Assembly: GCA_945892775.1 (NCBI GenBank)
Contig: CAMDDP010000014.1
Span: forward strand, 1 to 59,272
Direction of reading: 5' to 3'
From: Chitinophaga pinensis
GTDB lineage: Bacteria; Bacteroidota; Bacteroidia; Chitinophagales; UBA10324
Length of the DNA: 59,272 nucleotides
Shown: piece after piece, positions 9,799 through 19,000 of the stretch
How positions within the stretch are numbered: position 1 is the stretch's first letter
Layout: each line of letters starts with the position of its first letter
The notes under the pieces: model-generated
What the model saw: only the letters and a program-made list of their open reading frames with translations
Database searches by the model: none
What the model was told of the DNA's origin: nothing
Translations under genes and position numbers: made by a program

Positions 9799-11151
9799 AT
9801 GTATTACAACAATATTCTTGAAACAATTGGGAACACACCACTTGTAAAGTTAAATAGTGTTACTAAAGATTTGCCCTGCCTAGTGCTTGCTAAAGTAGAA
9901 TCATTTAATCCGGGCAATTCTATAAAAGACAGAATTGGTGTCAAGATGTTGCAAGATGCCGAGAAAGCTGGATTGATAAAACAAGGTAGCACTATTATTG
10001 AAGGTACTAGTGGTAATACAGGAATGGGGCTTGCGCTTTATGCGATTGCCAAAGGGTACAAATGTATTTTTACCACCACTGATAAACAAAGCAAGGAGAA
10101 GGCCGACATACTTCGCGCAGTCGGTGCAGAGGTTATTGTTTGTCCTACTAATGTGGATGCAGATGATCCACGCAGTTATTATTCTGTTTCTAAAAAGTTA
10201 AGCTTAGAAACGCCCAATTCATGGAAGCCTGATCAGTATAATAATCCAAGTAATTCATTGGCACATTATGAAGGTACTGGACCTGAAATTTGGAAGCAGA
10301 CAGAAGGAAAAATTACACACTTAATTGTGGGAACAGGAACTGGTGGAACTATTTCTGGCACTGCTAAATTTTTAAAAGAGCAAAATCCTAATATTAAAGC
10401 GTGGGCAATTGATACCTATGGATCTGTTTTAAAAAAATATCACGAAACCGGAATATTAGATGAGAAGGAAATTTATCCATACATCACTGAAGGAATTGGT
10501 GAAGATATTTTACCGGCTAATGTCGATTTTAAACTCATCGATCATATTGAAAAAGTAACCGATAAAGATGGGGCCATTATGGCGCGACGAATTACTAAAG
10601 AGGAGGGCATATTTGTTGGTTACTCTGCAGGGTCAGCTATTCAGGGATTGATGCAGTTGAAAGATAAGCTAACTAAAGATGATTTGGTGGTAGTTATTTT
10701 TCATGACCATGGAAGCCGTTATGTAGGAAAATTATATAATGATGATTGGATGCGCGAACGTGGTTTTCTGGAAGTAAAAACTGTAAATGATTTAGTGAAA
10801 GGTCGAAGCGGAAAAATTATTTCTATTAAATCTTCACAAACTATTAGTGAGGCCATTGAGGCTATGAAACAAAATGAAATTGATCAGCTACCTGTAGTTG
10901 AGAATGAAAAAGTGGTTGGCTCTATTACAGAAAGTAAAATATTTAATTTATTGCTGGAAGATCATGAGGTAAGAGAAAAGGTAATTGCTGATGTAATGGA
11001 AAAGCCATTTCCTGAAGTGAGTTTAGCTGTGGCGGTAGAAAAACTTTCTAAATATATTACAAAAGAGAATCCAGCGGTTCTTACCCGAGATGCAACTGGT
11101 CATCTTCACATCATTACTAAGTACGATATAATTGAAGCCATGTCGAAATGA
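9799..11151 (+). CDS. Cystathionine beta-synthase type PLP enzyme with two CBS domains
   Basis: Fold-type II PLP enzyme that condenses serine (or O-acetylserine) with homocysteine or sulfide. The catalytic Lys43 lies in NPGNSIKDR, followed by the substrate loop EGTSGNTGMG (68-77), the phosphate-binding GTGTGGTISG, and SAGSAIQG around the pyridine ring. Residues near PDQYNNPSNSLAHYEGT follow the cystathionine beta-synthase pattern rather than CysK. A tandem CBS-domain pair at about 335-450 replaces the regulatory half of the human enzyme; the haem-binding N-terminus is absent. At 450 residues it is the normal size for bacterial CBS. Role: transsulfuration from homocysteine to cysteine. A TATTTTTG box lies only four bases before the ATG. 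A CBS-domain cysteine synthase is the alternative. Confidence 0.92.
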   Translation: MYYNNILETIGNTPLVKLNSVTKDLPCLVLAKVESFNPGNSIKDRIGVKMLQDAEKAGLIKQGSTIIEGTSGNTGMGLALYAIAKGYKCIFTTTDKQSKEKADILRAVGAEVIVCPTNVDADDPRSYYSVSKKLSLETPNSWKPDQYNNPSNSLAHYEGTGPEIWKQTEGKITHLIVGTGTGGTISGTAKFLKEQNPNIKAWAIDTYGSVLKKYHETGILDEKEIYPYITEGIGEDILPANVDFKLIDHIEKVTDKDGAIMARRITKEEGIFVGYSAGSAIQGLMQLKDKLTKDDLVVVIFHDHGSRYVGKLYNDDWMRERGFLEVKTVNDLVKGRSGKIISIKSSQTISEAIEAMKQNEIDQLPVVENEKVVGSITESKIFNLLLEDHEVREKVIADVMEKPFPEVSLAVAVEKLSKYITKENPAVLTRDATGHLHIITKYDIIEAMSK

Positions 11152-11189
11152 TTTATTGATTTTGAAAATTATTTTTTTCCTCAGTTCTT

Positions 11190-11990
11190 ATGATTTTGCT
11201 TGATCAACTTCATAGAGAAATTTATACTGAAAAAATTCCTAATCGAATTATTTCAATTGTTCCATCCATTACTGAACTATTATTTGATTTAGGATTAAGA
11301 GAAGAAGTTGTTGGCATCACAAAATTTTGTGTGCATCCTAAAATATGGTTTAGAAACAAAATAAGAGTAGGGGGCACAAAAAAAATAAATCTTGATTTAA
11401 TAAAATCATTGTCGACTGATTTGGTTATTGCAAATAAGGAGGAGAACACTCAAAGTGATATTGATGCACTTTTAAAATTTACTACCGTTTACATTAGTGA
11501 CATTAAAACGATTGATGATGCTTTTAAAATGATTAGTGATGTTGGTAAAATCACTAATAAAAAAATAGCAGCCGAAAAATTAATAGTAGAAATAAAGGCT
11601 GAATATCAGAAAACGGAAATCAGACAAAATCAACTACTAACTAAAAAGGCACTTTACTTTATTTGGCGTGAGCCTTATATGATTGCAGGTGGGGACACTT
11701 TTATTTCTGACATGATGAAGTATGCAGGCTTTGAAAACGCCGCTATGCAATTGTCACGGTATCCTTCAGTTAGCATTGATGAAATTGAGCAACTTAACCC
11801 ATCTATCTTGCTGCTTTCTTCAGAACCATTTCCTTTTAAAGAAAAACAATTAAATGAAATGTTTAAGCTATTTCCCAATAAAAAAATTATTTTAGTGGAT
11901 GGTGAATTATTTAGTTGGTATGGAAGTAGAATGAAGCTCTCTACAGCTTATTTTCGCACCCTACAACAACAATTAGAAAACAATTTTTAG
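11190..11990 (+). CDS. BtuF-like helical-backbone metal/cobalamin receptor
   Basis: The protein belongs to the ABC substrate-binding group that carries cobalamin or iron chelates (periplasmic-binding-protein type III). The opening RIISIVPSITELLFDLGLREEVVGIT is diagnostic, with the connecting helix in the middle and a second lobe near SVSIDEIEQLNPSILLLSSEP. No signal peptide is visible, as is common for this subgroup in Bacteroidota; the location is therefore uncertain. It starts 38 bases after the CBS enzyme in the same direction, suggesting one transcript. No permease or ATPase of the BtuCD type is adjacent; the LolD-like ATPase that follows is of a different class. Ligand identity is not determinable from the sequence. 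Confidence 0.82.
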   Translation: MILLDQLHREIYTEKIPNRIISIVPSITELLFDLGLREEVVGITKFCVHPKIWFRNKIRVGGTKKINLDLIKSLSTDLVIANKEENTQSDIDALLKFTTVYISDIKTIDDAFKMISDVGKITNKKIAAEKLIVEIKAEYQKTEIRQNQLLTKKALYFIWREPYMIAGGDTFISDMMKYAGFENAAMQLSRYPSVSIDEIEQLNPSILLLSSEPFPFKEKQLNEMFKLFPNKKIILVDGELFSWYGSRMKLSTAYFRTLQQQLENNF

Positions 11991-12044
11991 TAATTAATGA
12001 TTGATGTATTTTTTAACTGCCTAATTTCTATAATCTAATTTCAA

Positions 12045-12695
12045 ATGATTCAAGTAGTAAATGTTTCAAAAGCTTACGGTGATTTGCAGATATTGAAAGG
12101 ATTGTCTTTAAAAATTGACAAAGGTGAAGTTGTTTCAATTGTAGGCGCTTCTGGTGCTGGTAAAAGCACTTTGCTACATATCATTGGGTTGCTTGATCGA
12201 CCCGATGGTGGTGAAGTGATAATCGATGATAATAATCTTGCCAATTTAACTGATAAAGAACTTTCTGCTTTTCGAAATAAACATATTGGATTTGTATTTC
12301 AGTTTCATCATTTACTTCCCGAATTTACTGCTTTGGAAAATGTTTGTATTCCAGGATGGATTGGAAAAAGAAATGAAAATCAAGTTAAGGAACAGGCAAA
12401 AGATTTGTTGGATTATTTGGGTTTGAAAGATCGCTTTGATCATAAGCCATCCCAGCTTTCAGGGGGAGAACAGCAAAGAGTAGCTGTAGCAAGGGCCCTT
12501 ATTAACAACCCCAAGGTTGTATTGGCTGACGAACCGTCAGGAAATCTTGATTCAGATAAAGCTAGAGAATTGCATGAATTATTTTTTCGATTACGTAAAG
12601 AATTTTATCAAACATTTGTTATCGTTACACACAATGAGGATCTGGCAAAATTGGCCGATCGTGAGTTAATTATGAGGGATGGAAGACTAAATTAA
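12045..12695 (+). CDS. lolD: ABC transporter ATP-binding protein, LolD type
   Basis: ATPase of the lipoprotein-releasing or MacB-like class. Walker A is GASGAGKST (34-42), with a Q-loop in [18 protein letters not shown], the signature [15 protein letters not shown], Walker [13 protein letters not shown] and the H-loop VTHN. The [12 protein letters not shown] stretch is typical of LolD. It is expected on the cytosolic face of the inner membrane, powering a LolC/E-type permease that is encoded elsewhere; an orphan lolD is common in Bacteroidota. It starts 54 bases after the BtuF-like gene and could be the last gene of that transcript. LolD rather than a related export ATPase is the best but not certain assignment. 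Confidence 0.88.
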   Translation: MIQVVNVSKAYGDLQILKGLSLKIDKGEVVSIVGASGAGKSTLLHIIGLLDRPDGGEVIIDDNNLANLTDKELSAFRNKHIGFVFQFHHLLPEFTALENVCIPGWIGKRNENQVKEQAKDLLDYLGLKDRFDHKPSQLSGGEQQRVAVARALINNPKVVLADEPSGNLDSDKARELHELFFRLRKEFYQTFVIVTHNEDLAKLADRELIMRDGRLN

Positions 12696-12828
12696 TTATT
12701 CATATGATAATCGATTTTAAACTCTCTTATAAAAAATGATTTAATGCTTTCTATAGAGTGAAATTCCTTTTTTTATTTATCAACCAATTAACAATTTATT
12801 TTCCCTCAATAGAGTTGCGCACTTTTCA

Positions 12829-12862
12829 TTGGGGAAAACTTTTTATATTACAACTATGTTCG
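12829..12862 (+). promoter_or_regulatory. Candidate promoter of the SWIB/H1-like gene
   Basis: TTGG (12829-12832) and TATGTTCG (12855-12862) are separated by 22 bases and fit the Bacteroidota -33/-7 pattern with one change in each box. The 219-base gap before the gene would leave a leader of about 45 nt. No other structure was noted in this gap. Confidence 0.35.
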
Positions 12863-12914
12863 GAGTGTAAGATCAATTTACTTCGATGTCATTAATAAAA
12901 AAACCCATTTAATC

Positions 12915-13262
12915 ATGGCAACAAAAGCAAAAAAAGCTGCACCTAAAAAGGCTGCAGCAAAAAAGAAAGCAGCTCCAAAAAAGAAAGCAGCTGCAAAGGC
13001 TAAAGTAAAGCGCGTGCCTAATGCAGCGTTTATGGCTCCAAAAACTATTAGTTCTTCATTACAACTAATTGTTGGTAAAGGGCCGTACCCTCGTACTCAG
13101 GTTGTAAAAAAACTTTGGGAGTACATTAAGAAGAACAACATGCAAGACAAAAAGAATCGCCGTATGATTAATGCTGATGCAAATCTTAAAGTGATTTTTG
13201 CTGGCAAAGCACAAGTTAGCATGTTTGATATGGCTAAATTGGTGAACAAGCACCTTAGTTAA
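12915..13262 (+). CDS. SWIB/MDM2-domain protein with histone H1-like Lys/Ala tail
   Basis: A 115-residue basic protein. Residues 2-35 are almost entirely Lys, Ala and Pro in AAPKK/AAAKK blocks, like the tail of histone H1 and of the bacterial H1-like proteins Hc1 and AlgP. Residues 42-115 form a SWIB domain (KGPYPRTQVVKKLWEYIKKN ... MFDMAKLVNKHLS), the fold of the BAF60/MDM2 family. Expected role: DNA-binding, nucleoid-associated protein in the cytosol, with the tail contacting DNA and SWIB making protein contacts. The gene has its own promoter-like sequence and its own strong terminator, so it is probably highly expressed. In Chlamydia both SWIB and SET proteins are known; here they are 3 kb apart. 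Confidence 0.92.
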   Translation: MATKAKKAAPKKAAAKKKAAPKKKAAAKAKVKRVPNAAFMAPKTISSSLQLIVGKGPYPRTQVVKKLWEYIKKNNMQDKKNRRMINADANLKVIFAGKAQVSMFDMAKLVNKHLS

Positions 13263-13279
13263 TTTTAGAATATTTTTTT

Positions 13280-13320
13280 AAGAGGTCATTTGCTTTCAGT
13301 AGATGACCTCTTTTATTTTT
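13280..13320 (+). terminator. Rho-independent terminator of the SWIB gene
   Basis: AAGAGGTCAT (13280-13289) pairs with ATGACCTCTT (13303-13312) and is followed by TTTATTTTT. It begins 18 bases after the stop. Confidence 0.88.
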
Positions 13321-13367
13321 GTGTGTATTATTATTAGCACTGTGAGATTGAACCCAAATTTTCTGAT

Positions 13368-14036
13368 TCATTCTTTTTTATTCATCCTGCTATAAAAAAT
13401 TACATCAGAGACAGAAGCGTATGAGTTTTTTAGTTGCTCTGATACGCTGTTTTTTTTCACCCATTTTACTTCAGTTATACCTTCTTCAGCTTGCGGAATA
13501 AGATTTATCTCGTCGTTATTCTCCATCAAGTACCAGGATGTTTTTTTTAATATTCTTTTATTGTTCTCCCAATAGGTATGAATTGTGCATTCTTGTTTCC
13601 AGTGATAAAAAGAAATAGACGATTTAATTGATAAGTTTTTTATTCCTGTTTCTTCCTCAACTTCTCGTTGAGCAGCTACAACAAGTTTTTCTTTATGTTC
13701 CACTTTCCCTTTTGGTAAGTCCCATTTTCCTTTTCTGTAAATCATTAAAATTTCAGATTTTGAATTTTCTACTAATCCACCAGCAGCATTTATCAGTTTA
13801 TATTGTAAATTAAACTCATTAATCAATTCCTCTTCGTTAGAATGAAATAGCATACATGCAATTGACTGCCTTTTGTTTTCTAGTTTTTCAATTAATTCAA
13901 CTAGTGTTTGGGAATTAATAAAATTTTCTTGAACTAAATTTTTATCTGAAAGATCAAAGGCTTCATTTGAAGGAAGAACAAATCCTGATTGGCATAAAAA
14001 AAGAGGATTATTTCCGATAAATATTTTTAAGGGCAT
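13368..14036 (-). CDS. NUDIX hydrolase
   Basis: Pyrophosphohydrolase of the NUDIX superfamily. The full Nudix box runs from Gly110 to Ile132 (G-x5-E with Glu116, then REVEEETGI), the Mg2+-binding catalytic helix. An N-terminal extension of about 80 residues precedes the Nudix fold and is not recognisable. The WDLPKGKVE entry is typical of ADP-ribose or diadenosine-polyphosphate type members. It is divergent from pyrE with 62 bases between starts, so promoters may overlap. The substrate cannot be told from sequence. At 222 residues it is longer than a minimal Nudix protein because of the N-terminal part. Confidence 0.9.
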   Translation of the reverse strand: MPLKIFIGNNPLFLCQSGFVLPSNEAFDLSDKNLVQENFINSQTLVELIEKLENKRQSIACMLFHSNEEELINEFNLQYKLINAAGGLVENSKSEILMIYRKGKWDLPKGKVEHKEKLVVAAQREVEEETGIKNLSIKSSISFYHWKQECTIHTYWENNKRILKKTSWYLMENNDEINLIPQAEEGITEVKWVKKNSVSEQLKNSYASVSDVIFYSRMNKKE

Positions 14037-14098
14037 TAGGTTGATATGTTGTTTTTATTTAAATAATATTTTTAGTGAAAATAATTATTTTTGATTCC

Positions 14099-14740
14099 AT
14101 GATTCTATCAAAATTAGTTGCTGCTAATACAGCAGCTTTATTATTACAAATAAAAGCAATAAAGTTAAACACTCAAAGCCCTTATATTTGGGCTAGCGGT
14201 TGGAATTCTCCAATTTATTGCGATAACCGACTTACACTTTCTTATCCTGAAATAAGAACCTATTTAAAGGAACAATTATCAGATATTATAAAGCAAAAAT
14301 TTAAAGATTGCGATGGTATTGCAGGTGTGGCTACAGCCGGAATTCCGCATGGTGCCCTGGTTGCTGATGTATTGGGCTTACCGTTTATTTATGTTAGATC
14401 AACGCCTAAATCACATGGGCTAACAAATTTGATAGAAGGAAAAGTAATGGCGGGACAAAAAATTATAGTTGTTGAAGATCTAATTTCTACTGGTGGAAGC
14501 AGTTTAAATGTTGTCAATGCTCTTCGGGCAGCTGATTGCAACATTCTTGGGTTAATTGCTCTTTTTAGTTATGGCTTTGATGTAGCTGTAAAAGCTTTTT
14601 TAGCCGCTGAATGTCCATTTTATACTTTAACTAATTATGATGCATTGATTGAAAAGGCTATTGAACAAGGATTTGTTAAAAAAGAAGAACTTGAAACTCT
14701 TGCTGCATGGCGAAACAAGCCTGAAGAATGGCGTAAATAA
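14099..14740 (+). CDS. pyrE: Orotate phosphoribosyltransferase
   Basis: Transfers the phosphoribosyl group from PRPP to orotate to give OMP in pyrimidine synthesis. The PRPP-binding motif VVEDLISTGGSS is present, and the substrate region WASGWNSPIYCDNR is diagnostic for OPRTase. I chose the ATG at 14099 (213 residues) over an in-frame GTG at 14075, because Bacteroidota PyrE proteins start close to this methionine, just before the first helix. It is cytosolic and acts as a dimer. It is followed after 15 bases by a membrane protein gene, probably cotranscribed. Identification is secure. Confidence 0.96.
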   Translation: MILSKLVAANTAALLLQIKAIKLNTQSPYIWASGWNSPIYCDNRLTLSYPEIRTYLKEQLSDIIKQKFKDCDGIAGVATAGIPHGALVADVLGLPFIYVRSTPKSHGLTNLIEGKVMAGQKIIVVEDLISTGGSSLNVVNALRAADCNILGLIALFSYGFDVAVKAFLAAECPFYTLTNYDALIEKAIEQGFVKKEELETLAAWRNKPEEWRK

Positions 14741-14755
14741 CTTTAAAAATTTACA

Positions 14756-15355
14756 TTGAATTATTTTATCTTTTTCATTCCTATTTTAAATGCGATACTT
14801 GGGTGGTTGATTTTTGATACCCTGTTGTTGTTTGTTTTTCATCCTAAAAAACCTGTATTTTTTTTGGGAAAAAAAATTGAAGGCCTTCTTCCATCAATGC
14901 AAGATGAAGTTGCTTTTATAGCAGGGGAGTGGTCCCAACAAATTCTATCTATTGAAAAAATAGAGGAGTTTCTTCTTTCTAATGAGAGTAAAATTGAAAT
15001 ACATAGTTATCTGGAAAAGAAAGCTGACGATTTTATTAGATATAAACTAACTGAACGGATTTCTCTATTAAAAATGTTTATTACTGAGGGGATAATTGTT
15101 CAGGCGAAGGATGTTTTAGTTGAAGAATTAGATAAAATGATTCCTGAGTTGATGAAGGCATTCGCCCCTAAGGTTTCTGAAAAAATAAATATAAAAGAAG
15201 CAATAGAATTTAAAATAAAAAATTATCCTTTACAGAATTTAGAAAAACAAATTTATAAAATTGCCTATAAGAAAATACTTGCAATAAAAATATTTATTGC
15301 AAGTATTGGTTTTCTTGTTGGCTTTCTTGAAATATCTTTTTTTATTATTAGTTGA
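14756..15355 (+). CDS. DUF445-like membrane-anchored protein
   Basis: A 199-residue protein with a hydrophobic helix at each end (about 3-27 and 176-197) and a charged helical middle. The start is a TTG at 14756, the only start that keeps the N-terminal membrane helix; the first in-frame ATG lies 47 codons later. The N-terminus (NAILGWL ... FHPKKPVFFLGKKIEGLLP) resembles DUF445/YheB proteins, which have a GW motif and a G-x-x-P segment after the first helix. Function is unknown. It follows pyrE by 15 bases. DUF445 membership is my judgement from the motif spacing. Confidence 0.7.
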   Translation: MNYFIFFIPILNAILGWLIFDTLLLFVFHPKKPVFFLGKKIEGLLPSMQDEVAFIAGEWSQQILSIEKIEEFLLSNESKIEIHSYLEKKADDFIRYKLTERISLLKMFITEGIIVQAKDVLVEELDKMIPELMKAFAPKVSEKINIKEAIEFKIKNYPLQNLEKQIYKIAYKKILAIKIFIASIGFLVGFLEISFFIIS

Positions 15356-15401
15356 GTTAGTAAGACTATTCAGATATTGGTGTTAGAACTTTATATTTTT
15401 T

Positions 15402-15433
15402 TTTGGAGATTTATACAAGTAACTCTTAATTTG
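15402..15433 (+). promoter_or_regulatory. Candidate promoter of the 183-aa / giant SprB operon
   Basis: TTTG (15402-15405), a 20-base spacer and TTAATTTG (15426-15433) match the Bacteroidota -33/-7 consensus except for one base in the -7 box. The leader to the ATG at 15481 would be about 40 nt. Confidence 0.5.
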
Positions 15434-15480
15434 CAGATGTTAGATCATTAATGATTGTTTTCAATTGTAAATAAAAATGA

Positions 15481-16032
15481 ATGATGCAATTTTTACATTT
15501 TAGTGTATTATTTTTTGGCAAAATTGTTTTTTCATTTAAAACATTCCCCAAAAACTTTTCAGTCTTTTTATTGGGGTTAATTTGTTTTAGTTCCGACGCT
15601 CAGGTGCAAATGAGTAAAGCACTTCCGCAACCAAAATTTTATTTAATAGGAGTTGAAGATTTTTCGTTTCCAATTCCGCCTGTAACCATTGATGATTCAT
15701 CAATGGTCATTGCCTATGGTTTAAGTATTGAAAAATGGATTGAATATCATTCAGATTTTTACAAGCAAAAATTGCAGAATCCTACAGCTAATGTATTATT
15801 TACTTATTTGGACTTCGCTAAATTATCATCTGAACAAAAATCTGTTTTCAAAAAAATAATCAAAGAGTTATCTCCGGTGTTGCGACCTCAGCGAACAAAA
15901 TTGTTGAATGAATTCAATAAACAATATCCAGATTCAAAAGGAGTTGAACCCGATTTTATTAATGATGCTATTCAAGTTTATTTTTTAAATAAAATAGATT
16001 TGGAGCATTTAATTAACGAATTAAATAAGTGA
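15481..16032 (+). CDS. Exported protein of unknown function, coupled to the giant SprB gene
   Basis: I do not recognise this 183-residue protein. The N-terminus is long and hydrophobic with a likely Sec cleavage site near residue 41 (CFSSDAQ). The mature part has no cysteine and is helical and charged towards the end, with a GVEPDFIND stretch. It has no T9SS sorting domain, so it probably stays in the periplasm. Its TGA stop overlaps the GTG start of the next gene by four bases (GTGA), indicating translational coupling. The position suggests a partner of the giant protein, perhaps a periplasmic chaperone or anchor, but that is only inference. The start at the first of two tandem ATG codons is arbitrary by one residue. 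Confidence 0.75.
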   Translation: MMQFLHFSVLFFGKIVFSFKTFPKNFSVFLLGLICFSSDAQVQMSKALPQPKFYLIGVEDFSFPIPPVTIDDSSMVIAYGLSIEKWIEYHSDFYKQKLQNPTANVLFTYLDFAKLSSEQKSVFKKIIKELSPVLRPQRTKLLNEFNKQYPDSKGVEPDFINDAIQVYFLNKIDLEHLINELNK

Positions 16033-19000
16033 AAAAACTATTTATAATAGTATTAATTGTTTTCGGAATACTATTTCGAGTTAATTCTTTTGCACAGACC
16101 TATAACATGGCTTGTCCTCCTGGACCAACAACTATTAATACCTGTACTGGAAATTTTAATGATGGTGGTGGAGCTGGAGGTGGTGCGAATGCATATCCAG
16201 CAAATCAAAATTGTGCTTATACTTTTTGTTCAAATATTGTTGGACAATGTATCTCCATAAATTTTCAAACTTTCAATGTAAATGATGTTGATTTTTTTGG
16301 AAATCCATATGATTATTTAAAGGTTTATGATGGGGCCTCTACTGCCTCACCTGTTTTAGTTTTTATATGGGGTGGCCCATACCCAGCACCGTTTCCTCTA
16401 GCCGGAAATGGAAGCTGTTTAACTTTAGAATTTATTTCTGACGGGTCTGTTCAAACAGCTGGTTGGACTTCTATAATTGATTGTCAACCTTGCCCTATTC
16501 CGCCAAGTGCTACTCAACAAAATTGTACTGGTGCAATACCGATTTGTCAGGAACAATATAACCAACCATATTCCTATTCCGGTGATGGCCCTGGCCCTGA
16601 TGAAATTGATTCCATTAATACTTGTCTTTCATCAGGGGAACAAAATGATGTTTGGTATGTATTCACACCACAAACATCCGGAATTTTAAATTTTATTCTT
16701 ACACCTCTTTATTCAGCTGATGATTATGATTTTGCAGTATATAATATAACCAATGGTGGTTGCCCTGGAATAACCACAGGTGCAAGTCCGGTTTTAACTT
16801 GTAATTGGTCTAATCAAGTTAATGTTTGGGCAGGTCAAACGGGTGTTTATGGCGGACCACCATATAATGGAGTTGGGAATAACATTACATGGAATGGACT
16901 GCCTTGGAATCAAAATTTGGCTATTGTTATAGGTCAAACTTATGTTCTTAATGTAAGTAATTTTTCAGGCAGTCAAGGAGGATATTTTTTGGATTTTTCT
17001 CCTTCATCAGCTAATTTATTTGACAATATTCCACCTCAAATGATTAGTATTTCTCCGGTTTCTTGTAACCAAAATACAGTTACTATTACTTTTTCTGAAC
17101 CAATATTATGTAGCACAATTCAAGCAACTGATTTTACTATTACTGGTCCAGGAGGTTCTTATACTGTTCTTTCCGCAACAGCTATTTCCTGCACTGGTAC
17201 TGGAGTTCAATTTACACAAACTGTTACATTAACTGCGTCGCCTTCTTTTTCTGCTTCAGGAATTTATAATGTAAATCTTTTAGGAATTGTAACCGATTTG
17301 TGTGGAAATGTTGCTTTGCCTGCTTCAATTCCTTTTACTTTAACAACTATTTCAAATGCAGGTGTTGATCAATCGTTGTGTGGATCATTTACTGCAGTTT
17401 TAGCCGCTAATAGCCCTGCACCTGGAATTGGTATGTGGACATTAACTAATGGACCAGGTACAGCCAGTTTCTCTAATAGTCTATCTCCTGTTTCGAGTGT
17501 AACGGTTAGCGTTTTAGGAACTTATATTTTTCAATGGGCTGTAACAAATGGCGGATGTGCTGTAACTGATCAGGTCTCAATTACTTTTGGTTCATTCATA
17601 GTTAGTGTTTCCCCTTTGACACCAACAATTTGTTTGGGGCAGTCTTCAATTCTAACAGCAAATGGGGCATTAACTTATACATGGTCACCTTCCGCCGGGT
17701 TAAGTGCTACTATAGGATCAATGGTAAATGCTAATCCGCTAATAAATACTGTTTATACTGTTACAGGGTTTGATGTTAATGGCTGTTCACAATCTACTAC
17801 CGTTACTGTTATTGTTAGACCCATTCCTAATATCGTTTTAAATGCTTCCAACGCAAGTTGTGGAAATCCAAATGGATTTATTATTAATACCACTAATGGA
17901 GGTGGTGCCCCCTATACTTTTTCTTGGAGTAATGGCCAGACAATTGAAGATTTATCAGGATTACTTGCTGGAATATATACTGTAACTGCTACCAACTCAT
18001 TTGGATGTACATCTTCAGCTTCTATCACAGTGAATAGTGTAGGAATTTTTACAGCATCATATACTCAAATTAATGCTAATTGCTTTGGCGGAACAAATGG
18101 AAGCATTAATGTTTCTCCTCAATTACCCGCTGTAAACGGGCCCTATTCTTATTTATGGAATACAGGTGCAACTACTCAAGATTTAAATAACCTTACAGCA
18201 GGAACCTATAGTATTACTATTTCTAATTCGGTGGGTTGTACAAACACTTTGTCGGCAACTATAATTTCTGCACCTCAATTGTCACTTATAGCAACACCAA
18301 CTAATATATTTTGCACTGGATTAGCTACGGGCACTTTGGATTTAAGTGTTTTTGGTGGAACGCCTACATATACTTATTTGTGGTCGAATGGTGCAACTAC
18401 CCAAGATGTTGTAAATTTATTAGCTGGAAATTTTAGTGTAACAGTAACTGATGCAAATAATTGCAGTGTAACAGCAATTTATATTGTTATTCAATTGCCA
18501 TCAATGATTCTAAGCCAAACAAATAATAATTCCACTTGTGGTTTAGGTAATGGGAATGTTGATTTAATGGTCAACGGTAATGGACCTTTTACTTATTTGT
18601 GGAATAACTCTTCAACTAATCAGGATTTGTCATTTGTTGGAGCTGGTGCTTATTCTGTTACTGTAACAGATTTAAATAACTGCACTGGCACTTTGTCTGT
18701 TAACATAAATAATACGGTGGGCCCCTCATTAGTTTTTATTCCGCTTGATGCCACTTGCAATGGTGGTTCTACTGGGAGTATTACTCTTTTGATTAATGGC
18801 GGTGTTGGACCTTTTATTTATAGCTGGGATAATGGAGCAACGACACAAAATCTAAATAGTATTCCTGCGGGAACTTATATTGTTGATGTAACAGACAATA
18901 ATAATTGTCATGCAACTGGAGGTATTATTTTACAAGAACCTTTACCATTAGTTTTAGCAAATACTTATATTAATTCAACTTGTGGGCTATCAAATGCGGC

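Noticed and set aside
12696-12914. The 219-base gap before the SWIB gene considered for a small RNA or riboswitch.
   Set aside because: No stable hairpin followed by a T-run and no known aptamer pattern is visible; only a promoter-like sequence was found.
14075-14098. GTG start for pyrE, eight codons upstream.
   Set aside because: Family members start near the ATG at 14099; the added residues match nothing.
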